Below, piece after piece: positions 35,920-46,799 of a DNA stretch of 64,000 nt; within the stretch, counting starts at the first letter, position 1, and each line of letters starts with the position of its first letter. Source of the stretch: Smallanthus sonchifolius. Lineage: Eukaryota; Streptophyta; Magnoliopsida; Asterales; Asteraceae. Where the stretch lies: the NCBI GenBank assembly GCA_023525975.1, contig CM042028.1, positions 80,041,501-80,105,500 on the forward strand. The letters run 5' to 3'. The position numbers and the translations under genes are program-made. The notes under the pieces are model-generated. The model made no database searches and was not told the origin of the DNA. It saw nothing but the letters and a program-made list of their open reading frames with translations.

Positions 35920-37950
35920 ATGTTTAGAGTTTTATCTTTGGAGTTCGTTGTTTCAGTTTCACGTATGATGGTTTCGATCTTTCGAATACTAACCACCACC
36001 AAAATCCCTCCAAACATAATCATCACCCCCAAACTTCAACTTCCTCGATATAATAATCAAACACCTCAAGAAACCCTCAACCCTTCGATACCTTTCTCTC
36101 AATTCCAGCAAACAAAAATCTTGGAGTCACAACTGGTCTCCTTACTCGACTCCTCCAACAATGTAAATCAATCCAAACAAATCCACGCCCACATCATTCG
36201 CAAGGGGCTCGATCAATGCTGCTACGTAATCACAAAACTAGTTCGTGTTTTGACCGATAAATTCGATGTCCCAATGGACCCATACCCTGTTCGGACATTT
36301 CAACAAGTCAAACGCCCTAACCCGTTTTTGTATACGGCTTTGATACGTGGTTACACCATGCAAGGATCCTTAATGGAGTCTGTGAGAATGTATAATCTGA
36401 TGAGACGACAAGGGATTGGTCCTGTTTCATTTACATTTACATCTTTGCTGAAAGCTTGTAGTGATGCTGGTGGGGTCAGTTTGGGTATGCAAATTCATGG
36501 TCAAGTTATAAACTTTGGTGGGTTTGGTTGTGATTTATATGTTAACAATACTTTGATTGATATGTATGTGAGATGTGATTTGCTGGATAGTGCTAGTAAG
36601 GTGTTCGATGAAATGCCTGAAAGAGATGCGATTTCATGGACGTCGTTAATTGTTGCTTACACGAGACTTGGAAATATGGAAAAAGCATGTGAGATGTTTG
36701 ATGGAATGCCTGTGAAAGACATGGTAGCGTGGACGACGATGGTCATGGGGTTTTCGCAGAACGCTAAACCTAGAGAGGCTTTGGAGTATTTTGATAGAAT
36801 GCTGGAGGCTCAAGTCGAAACGGATGAGGTCACGCTAGCTAGTGTCATTTCTGCTTGTGCTCAATTGGGTGCAACTAAATACGCGAAATGGGTTCAAGAT
36901 GTTGCGGACAGGGCAGGGTTTGGACCTACAAACAATATTGTTATTGGGTCTGCGCTAATCAACATGTACGCAAAATGTGGATGCATTGAAGAAGCACGTA
37001 ACGTGTTTGATAAAATGAAGAACAAGAATGTTTACTCATACAGTTCATTGATTCTTGGACTCGCAATGCACGGTTGTGCACAGGAAGCGATCAACTTGTT
37101 TGAAAAGATGTTGAAAACGGATATAAAACCAAATAAAGTTACATTCTTGGGAGTTCTTAGTGCTTGTAGCCATGCTGGTTTAGTACAACAAGGTCAAAAC
37201 TTTTTTGCAGCTATGGAGAAAGAGCATGGTGTAACCCGAACCGTTGACCACTATACATGCATGGTTGACCTTCTTGGAAGGGCTGGACTCATTAAAGATG
37301 CCTATGATGTCATCAAAACCATGCCAATGTCACCACATGCTGGTGTTTGGGGAGCCTTGCTTGGTGCTTGCAGAATCCATGGAAACCCCGAGATTGCTGA
37401 AATCGCTGCTAGTCATTTGTTTGAACTCGAACCAAACGCTATAGGGAACTACATACTACTCTCAAACACATACGCATCTTCACGAAAATGGAACGAGGTT
37501 TCAAGAATTCGAGCATTATTTAGATCAAAGGGCCTAAAAAAGAACCCTGCAAGTAGTTGGGTAGAAGGGGCAAAAGGGGTAATTCACGAGTTTTTTGCTG
37601 GTGATATGAATCATCCTAGGACTTCCGAGATCAAAAGAGAGTTGGAGGATCTTGTTTGTAAGTTGATGTTAGACGGGTACACCCCTGTTTTGAGTTGTGT
37701 GCCATATGATGTGAGTGATGATGAGAAAAAGAAGATATTGTTGGGGCATAGTGAAAAGCTAGCACTGGCTTATGGTTTGTTGGTTGATTGTGGGATCATT
37801 AGGATCATGAAGAATGTAAGAATATGTGAAGATTGTCATGTGGTTATGTGTGGGGCGTCAAAGATTAGTGGTAGGGAGATTATTGTTAGGGATAATACGA
37901 GATTTCATCATTTCTGTAATGGTGTATGTTCTTGTAATAATTTTTGGTGA
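35920..37950 (+). CDS. pentatricopeptide repeat protein, PLS class, E and DYW domains
   Basis: Predicted organelle RNA-editing factor: PPR repeats bind a specific transcript and the DYW domain acts as a cytidine deaminase. It is intronless. The reading frame is open from 35878, but the first ATG is at 35920, giving 676 residues; the N-terminus looks like an organelle presequence. A run of P, L and S repeats (for example YVNNTLIDMYVRC, DAISWTSLIVAYTR) leads to an E domain (VWGALLGACRIHGN...SNTYASSRKWNEV) and a PG box (SSWVEG). The DYW domain has GHSEKLALAYGLL and CEDCH, the HxE and CxxC zinc and catalytic ligands. The C-terminus ends CSCNNFW instead of the usual DYW. Overall it looks like Arabidopsis At5g44230; orthology is inferred. 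Confidence 0.93.
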   Translation: MFRVLSLEFVVSVSRMMVSIFRILTTTKIPPNIIITPKLQLPRYNNQTPQETLNPSIPFSQFQQTKILESQLVSLLDSSNNVNQSKQIHAHIIRKGLDQCCYVITKLVRVLTDKFDVPMDPYPVRTFQQVKRPNPFLYTALIRGYTMQGSLMESVRMYNLMRRQGIGPVSFTFTSLLKACSDAGGVSLGMQIHGQVINFGGFGCDLYVNNTLIDMYVRCDLLDSASKVFDEMPERDAISWTSLIVAYTRLGNMEKACEMFDGMPVKDMVAWTTMVMGFSQNAKPREALEYFDRMLEAQVETDEVTLASVISACAQLGATKYAKWVQDVADRAGFGPTNNIVIGSALINMYAKCGCIEEARNVFDKMKNKNVYSYSSLILGLAMHGCAQEAINLFEKMLKTDIKPNKVTFLGVLSACSHAGLVQQGQNFFAAMEKEHGVTRTVDHYTCMVDLLGRAGLIKDAYDVIKTMPMSPHAGVWGALLGACRIHGNPEIAEIAASHLFELEPNAIGNYILLSNTYASSRKWNEVSRIRALFRSKGLKKNPASSWVEGAKGVIHEFFAGDMNHPRTSEIKRELEDLVCKLMLDGYTPVLSCVPYDVSDDEKKKILLGHSEKLALAYGLLVDCGIIRIMKNVRICEDCHVVMCGASKISGREIIVRDNTRFHHFCNGVCSCNNFW

Positions 37951-38739
37951 TCTTCAAGTTCTGTTGTGTCTTTTTTTCCATTTTCATAGACTTTCCTAAT
38001 TAAACAGTCACTAATTAAACAGACTTTCCAGAGTTTGATTTCTTTTTCTACTTTATATGCAATATTGCTGGGCTTGCAAAAGAAGATAGCCAAAAATAAT
38101 AGCCACATTAGCTAGTGAGAGGTGTTAAGAGTCTGTTAGTCCTTAACCAACATTATGTGTGCATTCCATCATATCTATTTTCTTTTAAAAATTATCAAAA
38201 GGTTTGAAAGCCAGAGCTAGCAAGAAACCCAAACCTTAAAAGCAGTTAAAAAGTTATGAAAACCATACCAATTCATCCTCTTATGTATTTCAGAAACGAG
38301 CCAAGGCTCGCCATGAAGAAATGAGAAAAAAAGGTTAGAAAAAGAGGGCTAGCATGAAAGGAAGAAGTTGTCAAGTTAGCTAAGAAGACTGCCTGATGAT
38401 CAACCTATCAAAGGTCTCGATATACTAAAACCTTTTGAAAGAAAGTAACAGGCAAGTCATCCTTGGCTACTAAACAACGTTCTTCCCTTCATGTAAGACC
38501 TCTCTTCATTTCCCACTTGAATTTGCAATTTCTAATTGTGGTTTGCCAACCTCCTATTTATAGCCATTCCATTAGAGAATCAAGCATTATTCTGTTTTCA
38601 AGTGGCCTCTTGCAAATTCTCTCTCTCTCTCTCTCTTGAGGGAGGATTTACATGAAGCTCATGCACGAGTCATGTGTCATGAACCTAATTATCATGTAAG
38701 AAGAAGAAGAATATATTCTCAGTTTCTCATTTTTTTTTC
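37951..38739. other. intergenic downstream of the PPR gene
   Basis: 3' UTR, then repeat-like sequence with a CT microsatellite near 38620-38635. No gene recognised. Confidence 0.4.
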
Positions 38740-39306
38740 ATAAATGGGCCATGGGGGAATGGTGAGTTACATTAGAGTATTTGTTTAAACTAGTTTTACT
38801 TAGGGGGTTGTCGCCAATTCAATTGGCAATTGGCGACATATTTCATTTTTATAGGATGATCATTTGGTTGTTCAGTGTGTCAGGTACTATGTAAGTTCTC
38901 GCCAATTCAAATGGCGACATATTCCACTCAGCATCCACGTCAACCCAATCTTCCAGGCCATGTCATCACCTCCAAAAGCTGTTGTCAATTCATTTGGCGA
39001 CACCTTCCTTCCCTCAACCAATCAGTCAACAAGTTTAGCAAGTGTGCATAAGCAATTGAATGCTACAATTGGCGATAGCTTTTTGGAGGTGATGACATCA
39101 CTTGGAAGTCTGGGTTCACATGGATGTTGAGTGAAATATGTCGCCATTTGGATTGGCGAGAACTTACATGGTACCTGACACACTGAACGACCCAATGATC
39201 AGCCTATGAAAATGGCCTATGAAAATGAAATTTGTCGCCAATTGAATTGGCGACAACCCCCTAAGTAAAACTAATGTAACTCACCATTCCACCATGGCCC
39301 ATTTAT
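38740..39306. repeat. 567-bp foldback (near-perfect inverted repeat)
   Basis: The ends TAAATGGGCCATGG and CCATGGCCCATTTA open arms of roughly 270 bp that pair almost throughout, with the centre near 39024. Blocks such as GGGGGTTGTCGCCAATTCAA, TCAGTGTGTCAGGTAC and GTCATCACCTCCAAAA occur in both arms. The small palindrome TCGCCAATT(C)AATTGGCGA recurs within the arms. No TSD was found and there is no plausible protein. Confidence 0.85.
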
Positions 39307-40398
39307 ACAAAGAAATCCTATTTTCGCATGTCTACTGGATGGAGATTATGTAATTTTCTAAAAGTGATATCTGGATTTAAGGCAGCCATCTTTTCCTTTT
39401 TGACAATTTAATTAGCCGACTTTAGCCATGCGTCATTGATTGCAGAAACATTGAATAGAGTCACTCTTTTAGTCTCACGGCTTTGTGTGCTTAGAAAGCA
39501 GGTGTGATAAAATGCGGCCCTGCTAAGAGGAACCGACTCATTTAGGCTAGCGAGTAATCATAACAGTATAACACCAAGGTGAGTAGGCTAACAAACCCGC
39601 ACGACTCTGTTTATATTGTGTGGTGTCTATGTGCCCGTGTGAGCGGTCTCTTAATTTCAATTTTCTCAAGCAAATTTAGCTGGTTTCTTGTGAAGTTATA
39701 ACAATGGGAATTAAATGTGAGGTTTTCTCTTAGTATCTAGTCATTTGTTTTAACTTAGTAACTCAAAATACAAATATATTTTCTTTATTTAATTATCATG
39801 TGAAAGGAAAACAAAAAAACGGCTATATTAAAAAAAGTAATAGGTGAAAGGCAAGGTAAAACATAATAAGTCAAAATAAATAATCGAGTGTTATAAGATT
39901 TAACTTATATGACCCATGTTGTATACTTTCTTAGCAACTTTCAAGATTTTTGTCCAATCTTGTTCATAACCTGAAAAGTAAATTATAAAGAATTTCAGTA
40001 TTAAAACACATACTTTTAATCAAACTCGAACTTAAACGTTAACGCAAGGAGATCACTTATGAAAACATATGCAATTTAAGCGATATATATCACTAACCAC
40101 ATTACCATTGAGTTTAAGAGAAACTACTCTTATAACACTTTGGATAACTATTTGAGCATTAAGCATACTGGTACGTGGTGTTGTCTATATATGTTACACA
40201 TAAACTCGTTAAACTGTTGACAGTTATAACCAATCATACCGAGATCTTATAATTATATGGTCATAATCATGATCCTTTGCAAATATTCAACACACTTTTA
40301 CTTAAATCTTAAAATATTAAGATTAACATCGGTATCATAAAGCTATATTATGATAAAGCTGTTAAGTGTTCGACGGGCTCTTATAAAAAGCTAGCTTA

Positions 40399-41452
40399 GG
40401 GTGGACCCTTGAACCAACCAATTATATTGTGTCACCTCATATTACTCGAATGAATCCTAAAGTACCTGAATAGGTTGCGAAGGTGTTTCCAAATGAACCC
40501 CTTTAACCAACCAACCAACCATGTATTGCCACCTCATAACCCAAACCTTCCACACACGGCTTCATCAACGGGTTCATGAAGCCGAATTTCAACCCGTAAG
40601 CGGAACTCTGGCCAGTGGCTGACCTAGGAATTTTTTCCATTGGGTCGGAAATTTTTTGGGTCGATTTGTTCAGGTTGGGTCGGATCACATAATACACACA
40701 TTGTCACTAATTACAATTAGGAAATAGCTCATATGACATAGCATTATAGCAAAATAATATGATAAGCAAAATTCCAAATTTAGAGAAAAAAAGTTTAAAA
40801 AAAGTTACATGAAAATCGTGAGGATGCAGGGCGCAAGACTGTGAACAGTGAACCGACTACCAGGGGCGAGAATCGTGAATTCGTGATTCACAAAGAGCTT
40901 GAAATCGTGAAGATGCAGGGGAGAATCGTGGTTAATCGTTCTTCTGATTGCGTTAACTTTGATTAGGAGGCATAGCGAGAATCGTGATTAGCAAATTGTG
41001 GTTCTTCTGATTGCGTAAAGCATGAATATGAAACGTTGAGACGTCGATGGATCAGGAATCAGGATTGTCGTTACTTAGATTTTTTATTAGATTAAATTGT
41101 TTAAAAGTTTAAATGGGTAATGGGTTAACTAAATGTGGGCTTAATTGTCTAAATGGGTAATGGGTTTATTAAATGTAGGTTTAATTGTTTAAATGTTTAA
41201 GTTTTTAGTCAAATTTAGTCCGAATGTCCAATTAAGCTATTAGTTTATATGGTGGTTGGTGTTAAAAAATATTTTTTCTTGGGGTCGGTCGACATTATAT
41301 CGCATATGTAACAAATATTTTTTTTTTTCATGGGTGTCGGCCGACTCGCCTACTAATAGGTACGTAGGTCATTGACTCTCGCTACTTGCGACGGTGTTCC
41401 AGTGTTACCCGAGCCAACTCATGAATGAACCCGATGTCCACCCCTTCCACCC
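40399..41452. mobile_element. PIF/Harbinger-like non-autonomous TIR element
   Basis: 1054 bp inside TSD TTA (40396-40398 and 41453-41455), with ends GGGTGGACCC and GGGTGGAAGG (complement). The equivalent place in duplicate copy B (near 42590-42600) has a single TTA and no insert, which acts as an empty site. No transposase was recognised. The end motif resembles that of the element at 20481. Confidence 0.75.
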
Positions 41453-41512
41453 TTAGTAGCTTGTTTAAGAAGGGAAAAATAACTCAAGTTTAAACACCAA
41501 AAAAACATAATT

Positions 41513-41583
41513 GTGGCTGCTGGGATTCGAGCCCAGGTCTCCACGGCCACAACGTGGAATTCTTACCACTAAACTACAGCCAC
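41513..41583 (-). tRNA. trnH-GUG: tRNA-His(GTG)
   Basis: A 71-base cloverleaf on the minus strand. The 7-bp acceptor stem GTGGCTG/CAGCCAC is perfect. The anticodon arm CCACG-TTGTGGC-CGTGG has anticodon GTG. The T arm contains GGGCTCGAATCCC. It has no intron and appears intact. Confidence 0.93.
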
Positions 41584-42647
41584 ACAATTGATTAGAAATA
41601 TTAAATCAAAGTTTTTAGCTTGTTCAAACATTTTCGATAATATTCAAACTCTGATGTTCTAGATACAAATATATTTTCTTTATTTAATTATCATGTGAAA
41701 GGAAGAGATAAAAACGGCTGTAGCACTTATATTCAAAAAGTAATAGGTGAAAGGCAATGTAAAACACAAAAAGTTATATGGCCCATGTATACTTTCTTAG
41801 CAACCTTCATGAATCTCAAACTTAGCTTCAGTTTTCTTTTTTGTCTCAATCTTGTTTATAAGGGTATATGGTGTTGTCACCGACACTCTCTTTTTTATAT
41901 TAGCGTCGTCTCACTTCTCCTATTTCATCCCTAAAGCTATGGTGTGGTTATCTTTCGCATTTCTCTCGTCCCTAAACTCTTTTTAAATAAAAATAAAAAA
42001 TAAATATAAACAAACTAAAAATATTTAAAAATAAATTTAATTGAAAAATAAAAAACAAAATACCCTTTTTAACAAAAACTGCAAAGCAATACAAGGACAC
42101 ATATTTAAATTACAAATAAAAGATGTATAACTAAATATATTTTTAATCAACTTTTTCTGATTAATCTATGCAAATATAATATACAAACTCAAGATTTAAA
42201 TTACTTTTTAGTAAATTTTAACTTCTTTTTTCAAGTTTTTAAATTATTTCCACCACCAAGAAGGAGATAAATTGTTTTAAAAATTGATCTCTATCAAAGC
42301 AACTCATGTGCCACATGTACTAATCTCATTGCTTGACAATACCACAAACCTTCAAATTGGCTAAATTGTTTTACGGTTTGTTCGGTCTGTACATACCGAT
42401 GAAAACCAACCCCATTGAAACCGCATGGGTGTTAAGTATTTTAAAGCTATGGTGAGTTAGCTGTCCTAAAAAATACGTATATAAGTCGTTTTGGTTAGAG
42501 TGTTATCCCTTCATTCAGGTTCATAACAGCCACATCATGATAAAGCTGTTAAGTATTTTAAAGTGTTTGGATGGGGCTTTTATAAAAAGACTATTAGCTT
42601 GTTTAAGAAGGCAAAAACATTTTAAGCTTAATCACCAAAAATAAACT

Positions 42648-42679
42648 GTGGCTGCTGGGATTCGGGCCCAGGTCTCCAC
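42648..42679 (-). pseudogene. tRNA-His 3'-half fragment
   Basis: Repeats the acceptor 3' strand and T arm of the tRNA-His at 41513, with one change in the T loop (TTCGGGCC for TTCGAGCC). It stops at the variable region, with no anticodon or D arm. Confidence 0.85.
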
Positions 42680-42833
42680 AAATTAACACTTAAATGAATG
42701 CTTTTATCATGTTCAAATATTTTCGATAACATTTAAACTTTAATGATCAAAATAAAAGTTGTTTTAATCTGATACCAATTTTATTTGCAATTAACCATTC
42801 TCACAATATAAACTATTTAGTCATATTTATCAA

Positions 42834-43625
42834 ATGGCATTTAGTAGAATCGTCGAGAGTTTGAGAGTAGAGTTTGATCTATCCCCTCGTAAAAAAGCGG
42901 TGTTTGAATGTCTACGGGCTCCCCGTGCTCAGGATTTTCTTACGGTCATCCCCATTAAAGGACTGGGCCAACATATGTCGGCTGTGGAATACCGGGCTAT
43001 CCTTAAGTACCGACTAATGATCCCTCTGTTTCCAACTGATGAGCCCTGCCCAGTTTGCCGCAAGGTTTGTTGGGATTCTTTTGGCGAGCATGCAGTTCAT
43101 TTCAAGGAGCTACCTGGTTTTAAATACAGTCATGATTTGGTTAGGGATGTCCTTTGTGATGTTTTTAAGGGGGCAGTAATCTCTGCTAAAAAAGAGGCCC
43201 CCGTGAACTTTCTGACGGATCCGTGTGAATGGAGATCTACTCTTAGGCCTGCTGATATTCTTGTGTTTGGGTGGGCAAGGGGGAAACACGCGTGTGTTTA
43301 CCTTACATGAGTGTTCCCTCTTGTGGGGCTCAGGGACAATGGGTTTGTTGCGGGCCAAGCTGCGCTGAAGGCGGAATCATGCAAAGTTGCTAAACACGAA
43401 AAAGCTTGTGTAGAGAATCAACACGTGTTTATCCATTTTGCTTTTGATACATTTGTTTTCCTGGCCCCGGAGGCTGTTGAATTTCTGAACAGGGTTCAGC
43501 GGGTCGTGAATAGTAGTTTTTCGACCTCTAAGACCCAAAACTTTGTTTTTAGTATGATCGGTTTTACTATCCAAAAAGGGGTGGCGGCGCAGCTTGTGGC
43601 CCGTTTACCTGCCACTTTATTGTAA
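42834..43625 (+). pseudogene. retroelement-type C-terminal domain, likely restriction-like endonuclease, decayed
   Basis: One reading frame broken by a single TGA at 43308-43310. It contains a zinc-knuckle-like stretch (CPVCRKVCWDSFGEHAVHF) followed by YSHDLVRDVL. Then comes RPADILVFGWARGKHACVYLT, which looks like the PD...D core of a restriction-like endonuclease, and a conserved tail (VGLRDNGFVAGQAALKAES). From general memory of such repeats in plant genomes, a Cys is expected where HAVHF ends and an Asp where ACVYL has Tyr. If so, a zinc ligand, a catalytic acid and the frame are all lost. No reverse transcriptase lies upstream. The family is not named with certainty. Confidence 0.55.
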
Positions 43626-43664
43626 TCGTCTTTAAATGAATGAAGTGAAGTTCTAAGGAAAAAA

Positions 43665-43808
43665 ATGGCATTTGGTTCAATGGTATCTAGATGTGTTGCA
43701 AGGTGTTCTATTCTCACAAGGTTGTGGGTTTTAGTCCCGTCATGAACAAGTGTTATAGATTAATAGTAGATTTAAAGTGTGTGTGAGTTTACCGTTCAAA
43801 AAAGAAAG
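43665..43808 (+). mobile_element. tRNA-derived SINE
   Basis: An A-box-like TGGTTCAATGG and a B-box-like GGGTTTTAGTCCC lie about 50 bases apart, followed by a short body that ends TTACCGTTCAAAAAAG. TSDs are not clear. Confidence 0.5.
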
Positions 43809-44041
43809 TCATATTTTATTATGGTTATATCTATATCAAACAGTTGTCTGTCGGAGTTTAGTGATCTAACTTACTTTTGACCCACCTCAAAAGCTTACAT
43901 ATATATCAAAAATTGAAGAAGAACTAGTCATGAAGTTATTTGAACTTACATTTATAAAATGTAAATCATTATGTTAATGAAAAAAAATTAGCTTTGAACT
44001 ATTGTATCAATCAACAAATATATAACTTAAACCCAGAATTC

Positions 44042-45520
44042 TCATTCCATTGATTCCTGAACTATTTCACCCTTTTCAGTTTCTTGCTTCTTTTCAATCT
44101 TTTTGGCAGCCAATTCTTCTCGTTCTTTCGCTTTCGCCTCTTCATTCTCCTTCCTCTTCACATCAAAAAACTCGACGAGTCCACTTAGAGCAATGTCTGG
44201 ATCATCGTCCTTGAGTAGTTGCTCGGCTACTTCAGCCGGGGTAATATCCACCTCACCAATCAAATCCTCAATGTCTTCAAAAAGACTGTGTTGTGTGATA
44301 CCAAGATAGTTGGACGCTAGCAATCGGAACCCACTCGGGGTGCAATATGACATGTTGATGTGAACGTCCATTCGACCGGGTCGAAGCAGTGCAGGGTCGA
44401 GTTTGTCTGTCCTGTTTGTGGTGAATATGATGATTCTTTCATCGCCACAACTTGACCATAAACCATCTATGAAGTTAAGGAACCCTGATAATGTAACCTT
44501 GTGTTCTTTACGGTAACCATATTGGTAGTTTTCTTGAACTAATTCTTTCGCCGCCTCTGCATCCTCTCGATCATGCAACTCCACTGTGCAATCAATGTCC
44601 TCAAGCACCAGTATCGACCGGTTCGCAGTTGCCACCAACAACCTCCGGAGCTCCGAGTTTGACTCAATGTCAGTCAACTCCAAGTCATATACGTCAAACT
44701 TCAAGTAGTTCGCCATGGCCGCGATCAGGCTTGATTTCCCTGTCCCAGGCGGACCATACAACAGGTACCCTCTCTTCCAAGCCTTTCCGACTTTCCGATA
44801 ATACTCTCTCCTCTCTACAAACCTATCCAGATCCTTCATCACCTTCTCCTTCGCATCGGTATCCATTGCCAGCGTGTCAAATTTCGCCGGATGGTCTAGA
44901 TTCACCGACGTCCACCTCGTCCTGCTGTCCGTATCCACGGTGAATAGCTTCACTGTTTTCTCCTCTTGTTTCCTTGTTTTGGCGTCGTTAAGTATAAAAG
45001 GTAAGTAGTCGTTCACCGCTAGATCTTTGTGTTTCCGGTGAAACGTGAGTTCCAACGATCGTTTATCTGATCTGCTGACGTATGATCCGTTGTCATCGTA
45101 ATCGTGATATTCTGCACTCGGAAGCTCCTTAGAAACCATAGACCACTTGAACTTGACTCCATTGAATATATCGATACACTCATCGTTGATTTCCATGGCT
45201 ACATTGATGTTTTTGTCTTTAGGATTTTTGGTGGCCTTTAGACGGTTGGTTTGGGGAGATATTCGGGAGGCAAGGTAGAGTGCTGTGGCGTTATAAATCT
45301 CGTTTTCTTGTATTCCGTCGAATTCGTAAATCACGATGGTTAACTGTCTGAATAACTTGTTGATGAAATTGCGGGTGCCGAAATAAAGATAGTCTTGGAA
45401 TTCAGCAGGCAAGTAATCGCGAGCGACGCTGCGAGCAACCATCGATGCTGCCGCGACGGATCCGATAGTGGAGACAACTGTTTTGGCCATGGCTATTTTG
45501 GATTCGGTTGATGAAGCCAT
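44042..45520 (-). CDS. AAA-ATPase, BCS1-like (plant AATP1/HSR4 group)
   Basis: Membrane-anchored AAA ATPase, 492 residues, single exon. The N-terminus has a hydrophobic segment (about residues 13-30) and the plant AAA N-terminal domain up to about 130. The ATPase core carries Walker A GPPGTGKSS (256-264), Walker B ILVLEDIDC (303-311), sensor-1 FTTNR (366-370) and LLRPGRMD (378-385). The C-terminal 35 residues are highly charged and Lys/Glu-rich. The start ATG precedes the anchor. Plant relatives sit in mitochondria, ER or plasma membrane and often respond to stress or salicylate; the substrate is unknown. A TATA box lies about 70 bases upstream. I see no damage. Confidence 0.95.
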   Translation of the reverse strand: MASSTESKIAMAKTVVSTIGSVAAASMVARSVARDYLPAEFQDYLYFGTRNFINKLFRQLTIVIYEFDGIQENEIYNATALYLASRISPQTNRLKATKNPKDKNINVAMEINDECIDIFNGVKFKWSMVSKELPSAEYHDYDDNGSYVSRSDKRSLELTFHRKHKDLAVNDYLPFILNDAKTRKQEEKTVKLFTVDTDSRTRWTSVNLDHPAKFDTLAMDTDAKEKVMKDLDRFVERREYYRKVGKAWKRGYLLYGPPGTGKSSLIAAMANYLKFDVYDLELTDIESNSELRRLLVATANRSILVLEDIDCTVELHDREDAEAAKELVQENYQYGYRKEHKVTLSGFLNFIDGLWSSCGDERIIIFTTNRTDKLDPALLRPGRMDVHINMSYCTPSGFRLLASNYLGITQHSLFEDIEDLIGEVDITPAEVAEQLLKDDDPDIALSGLVEFFDVKRKENEEAKAKEREELAAKKIEKKQETEKGEIVQESME

Positions 45521-45585
45521 TTTGAAATTAAACGATTGTTAAGGAAATGGAGATGAGGGTTGGTTTCGATTGGTTAAACGATGTG

Positions 45586-45596
45586 GGTTTTATAGT
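45586..45596 (-). promoter_or_regulatory. TATA box of the BCS1-like gene
   Basis: CTATAAAACCC on the minus strand, about 65-75 bases upstream of the ATG. Confidence 0.6.
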
Positions 45597-45910
45597 ATGG
45601 GGATGTGTTGCTTTTAGTCAGTTTTTTCAAATGAGGTGTGTGTTGACTTAGAAAACTTGGTACGGAGACGCGTTCAAATATGGACTCCTTGAAGAAATTA
45701 CAATTACACATAGACCGTTACCGGTCAAAAGTGATTACTAATTTACTACCTGCTTTATGTTCTAACTTTAACGCAGATTCGCAGAAACATAACATGTGGG
45801 AGTGAAGTGTGAACCAGACAACTTTATAAGTAAAGTCATCAACTTAAAGTTATTTATTTGAGTAAATTACAATTTTAGTTTAGTGAACCAAACAATTTTA
45901 AATTATAACT

Positions 45911-46455
45911 AAGGGCAAATGCCATAAAAAACCAATATACTTTCTATTTTTTCTTACAAAAGTCACTCGACAAATTTTTGCTCATAAAAAACCAATATAC
46001 TTTCTTGTTTTTCAACACAAAAGTCTCTCGACAACTATTTACCCTAACAAATGATTCGGTAAAAGCAAGACAAAGGAAATCGACCGACAGAAACAAGAGC
46101 AAAACAAGCGATTCGATTGCAAAACGATTTGATTGCTTATTTGTTTTCATAGATTTTATAAATATTTTTACAAAATGGATTTAATTTGATTACAAATAAT
46201 CTCTTTATAGAATGAATTTATCAATCGATTTCCTTTACCTTGCTTATGCCGATTCATCGCTAGAGTAAATAGTTGTCAAGGGATTTTTGTGATAAAAACC
46301 AAAAAAATATGCTGGTTTTTTATGTACAAAAATTTGTTGAGAGACTTTTGTGAGAAAAAAAGATAGTATATTGATTTTTTATGTGCAAAAGAATTGTTGA
46401 GTCTTTTTAATGAAAAAAAAACAGAGAGTGTGTTGGTTTTTATGACATTTGCCCT
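45911..46455. mobile_element. TIR MITE-like element
   Basis: Inverted ends GGGCAAATGCCATAAAAAACC and AGGGCAAATGTCATAAAAACC (complement), with further subterminal inverted similarity (ACAAAAGTCTCTCGACAA). Possible imperfect TSD ATAACTA/ATAAGTA. The sequence around each end (CATCAACTTAAAGTTATTTATTTGA) is itself repeated. Confidence 0.65.
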
Positions 46456-46799
46456 ATAAGTAATCAACTTAAAGTTATTTATTTGACTAAAATAATTATT
46501 TTAGTTCAAAAGTTTTAATTTAACTTTTTTAGTCATGGTGATTTCATTTTCATTCTAACTAAAATCAAATGTGTAACGTCATCAAAGTCCGCTGTTAATT
46601 TTTTTTTATGAAAAGACAAAATGTCTATGAAATTAAAAAAAATAAAAAAACATATATAATTATATATTTTGTCTCTCTATACATACTCTCTGTCTCTCCT
46701 GTACTCTTTCTCTCTCCAAAAAACCAAGAACAACACCACAATTTTACGGCATAACCATTCACCGCCATCACAAGATCCATTCACCACCACACCAAGATC

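Larger units (their letters stand above)
39763..42679. repeat. tandem segmental duplication carrying tRNA-His and a partial copy
   Basis: Copy A (39763-41583) and copy B (about 41662-42679) share, in the same order, ATACAAATATATTTTCTTT, GTAATAGGTGAAAGGCAA, TGATAAAGCTGTTAAGT, TAGCTTGTTTAAGAAGG and a tRNA-His sequence. Copy A is longer because it contains the insertion at 40399-41452. Copy B ends with only part of the tRNA. Confidence 0.75.
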
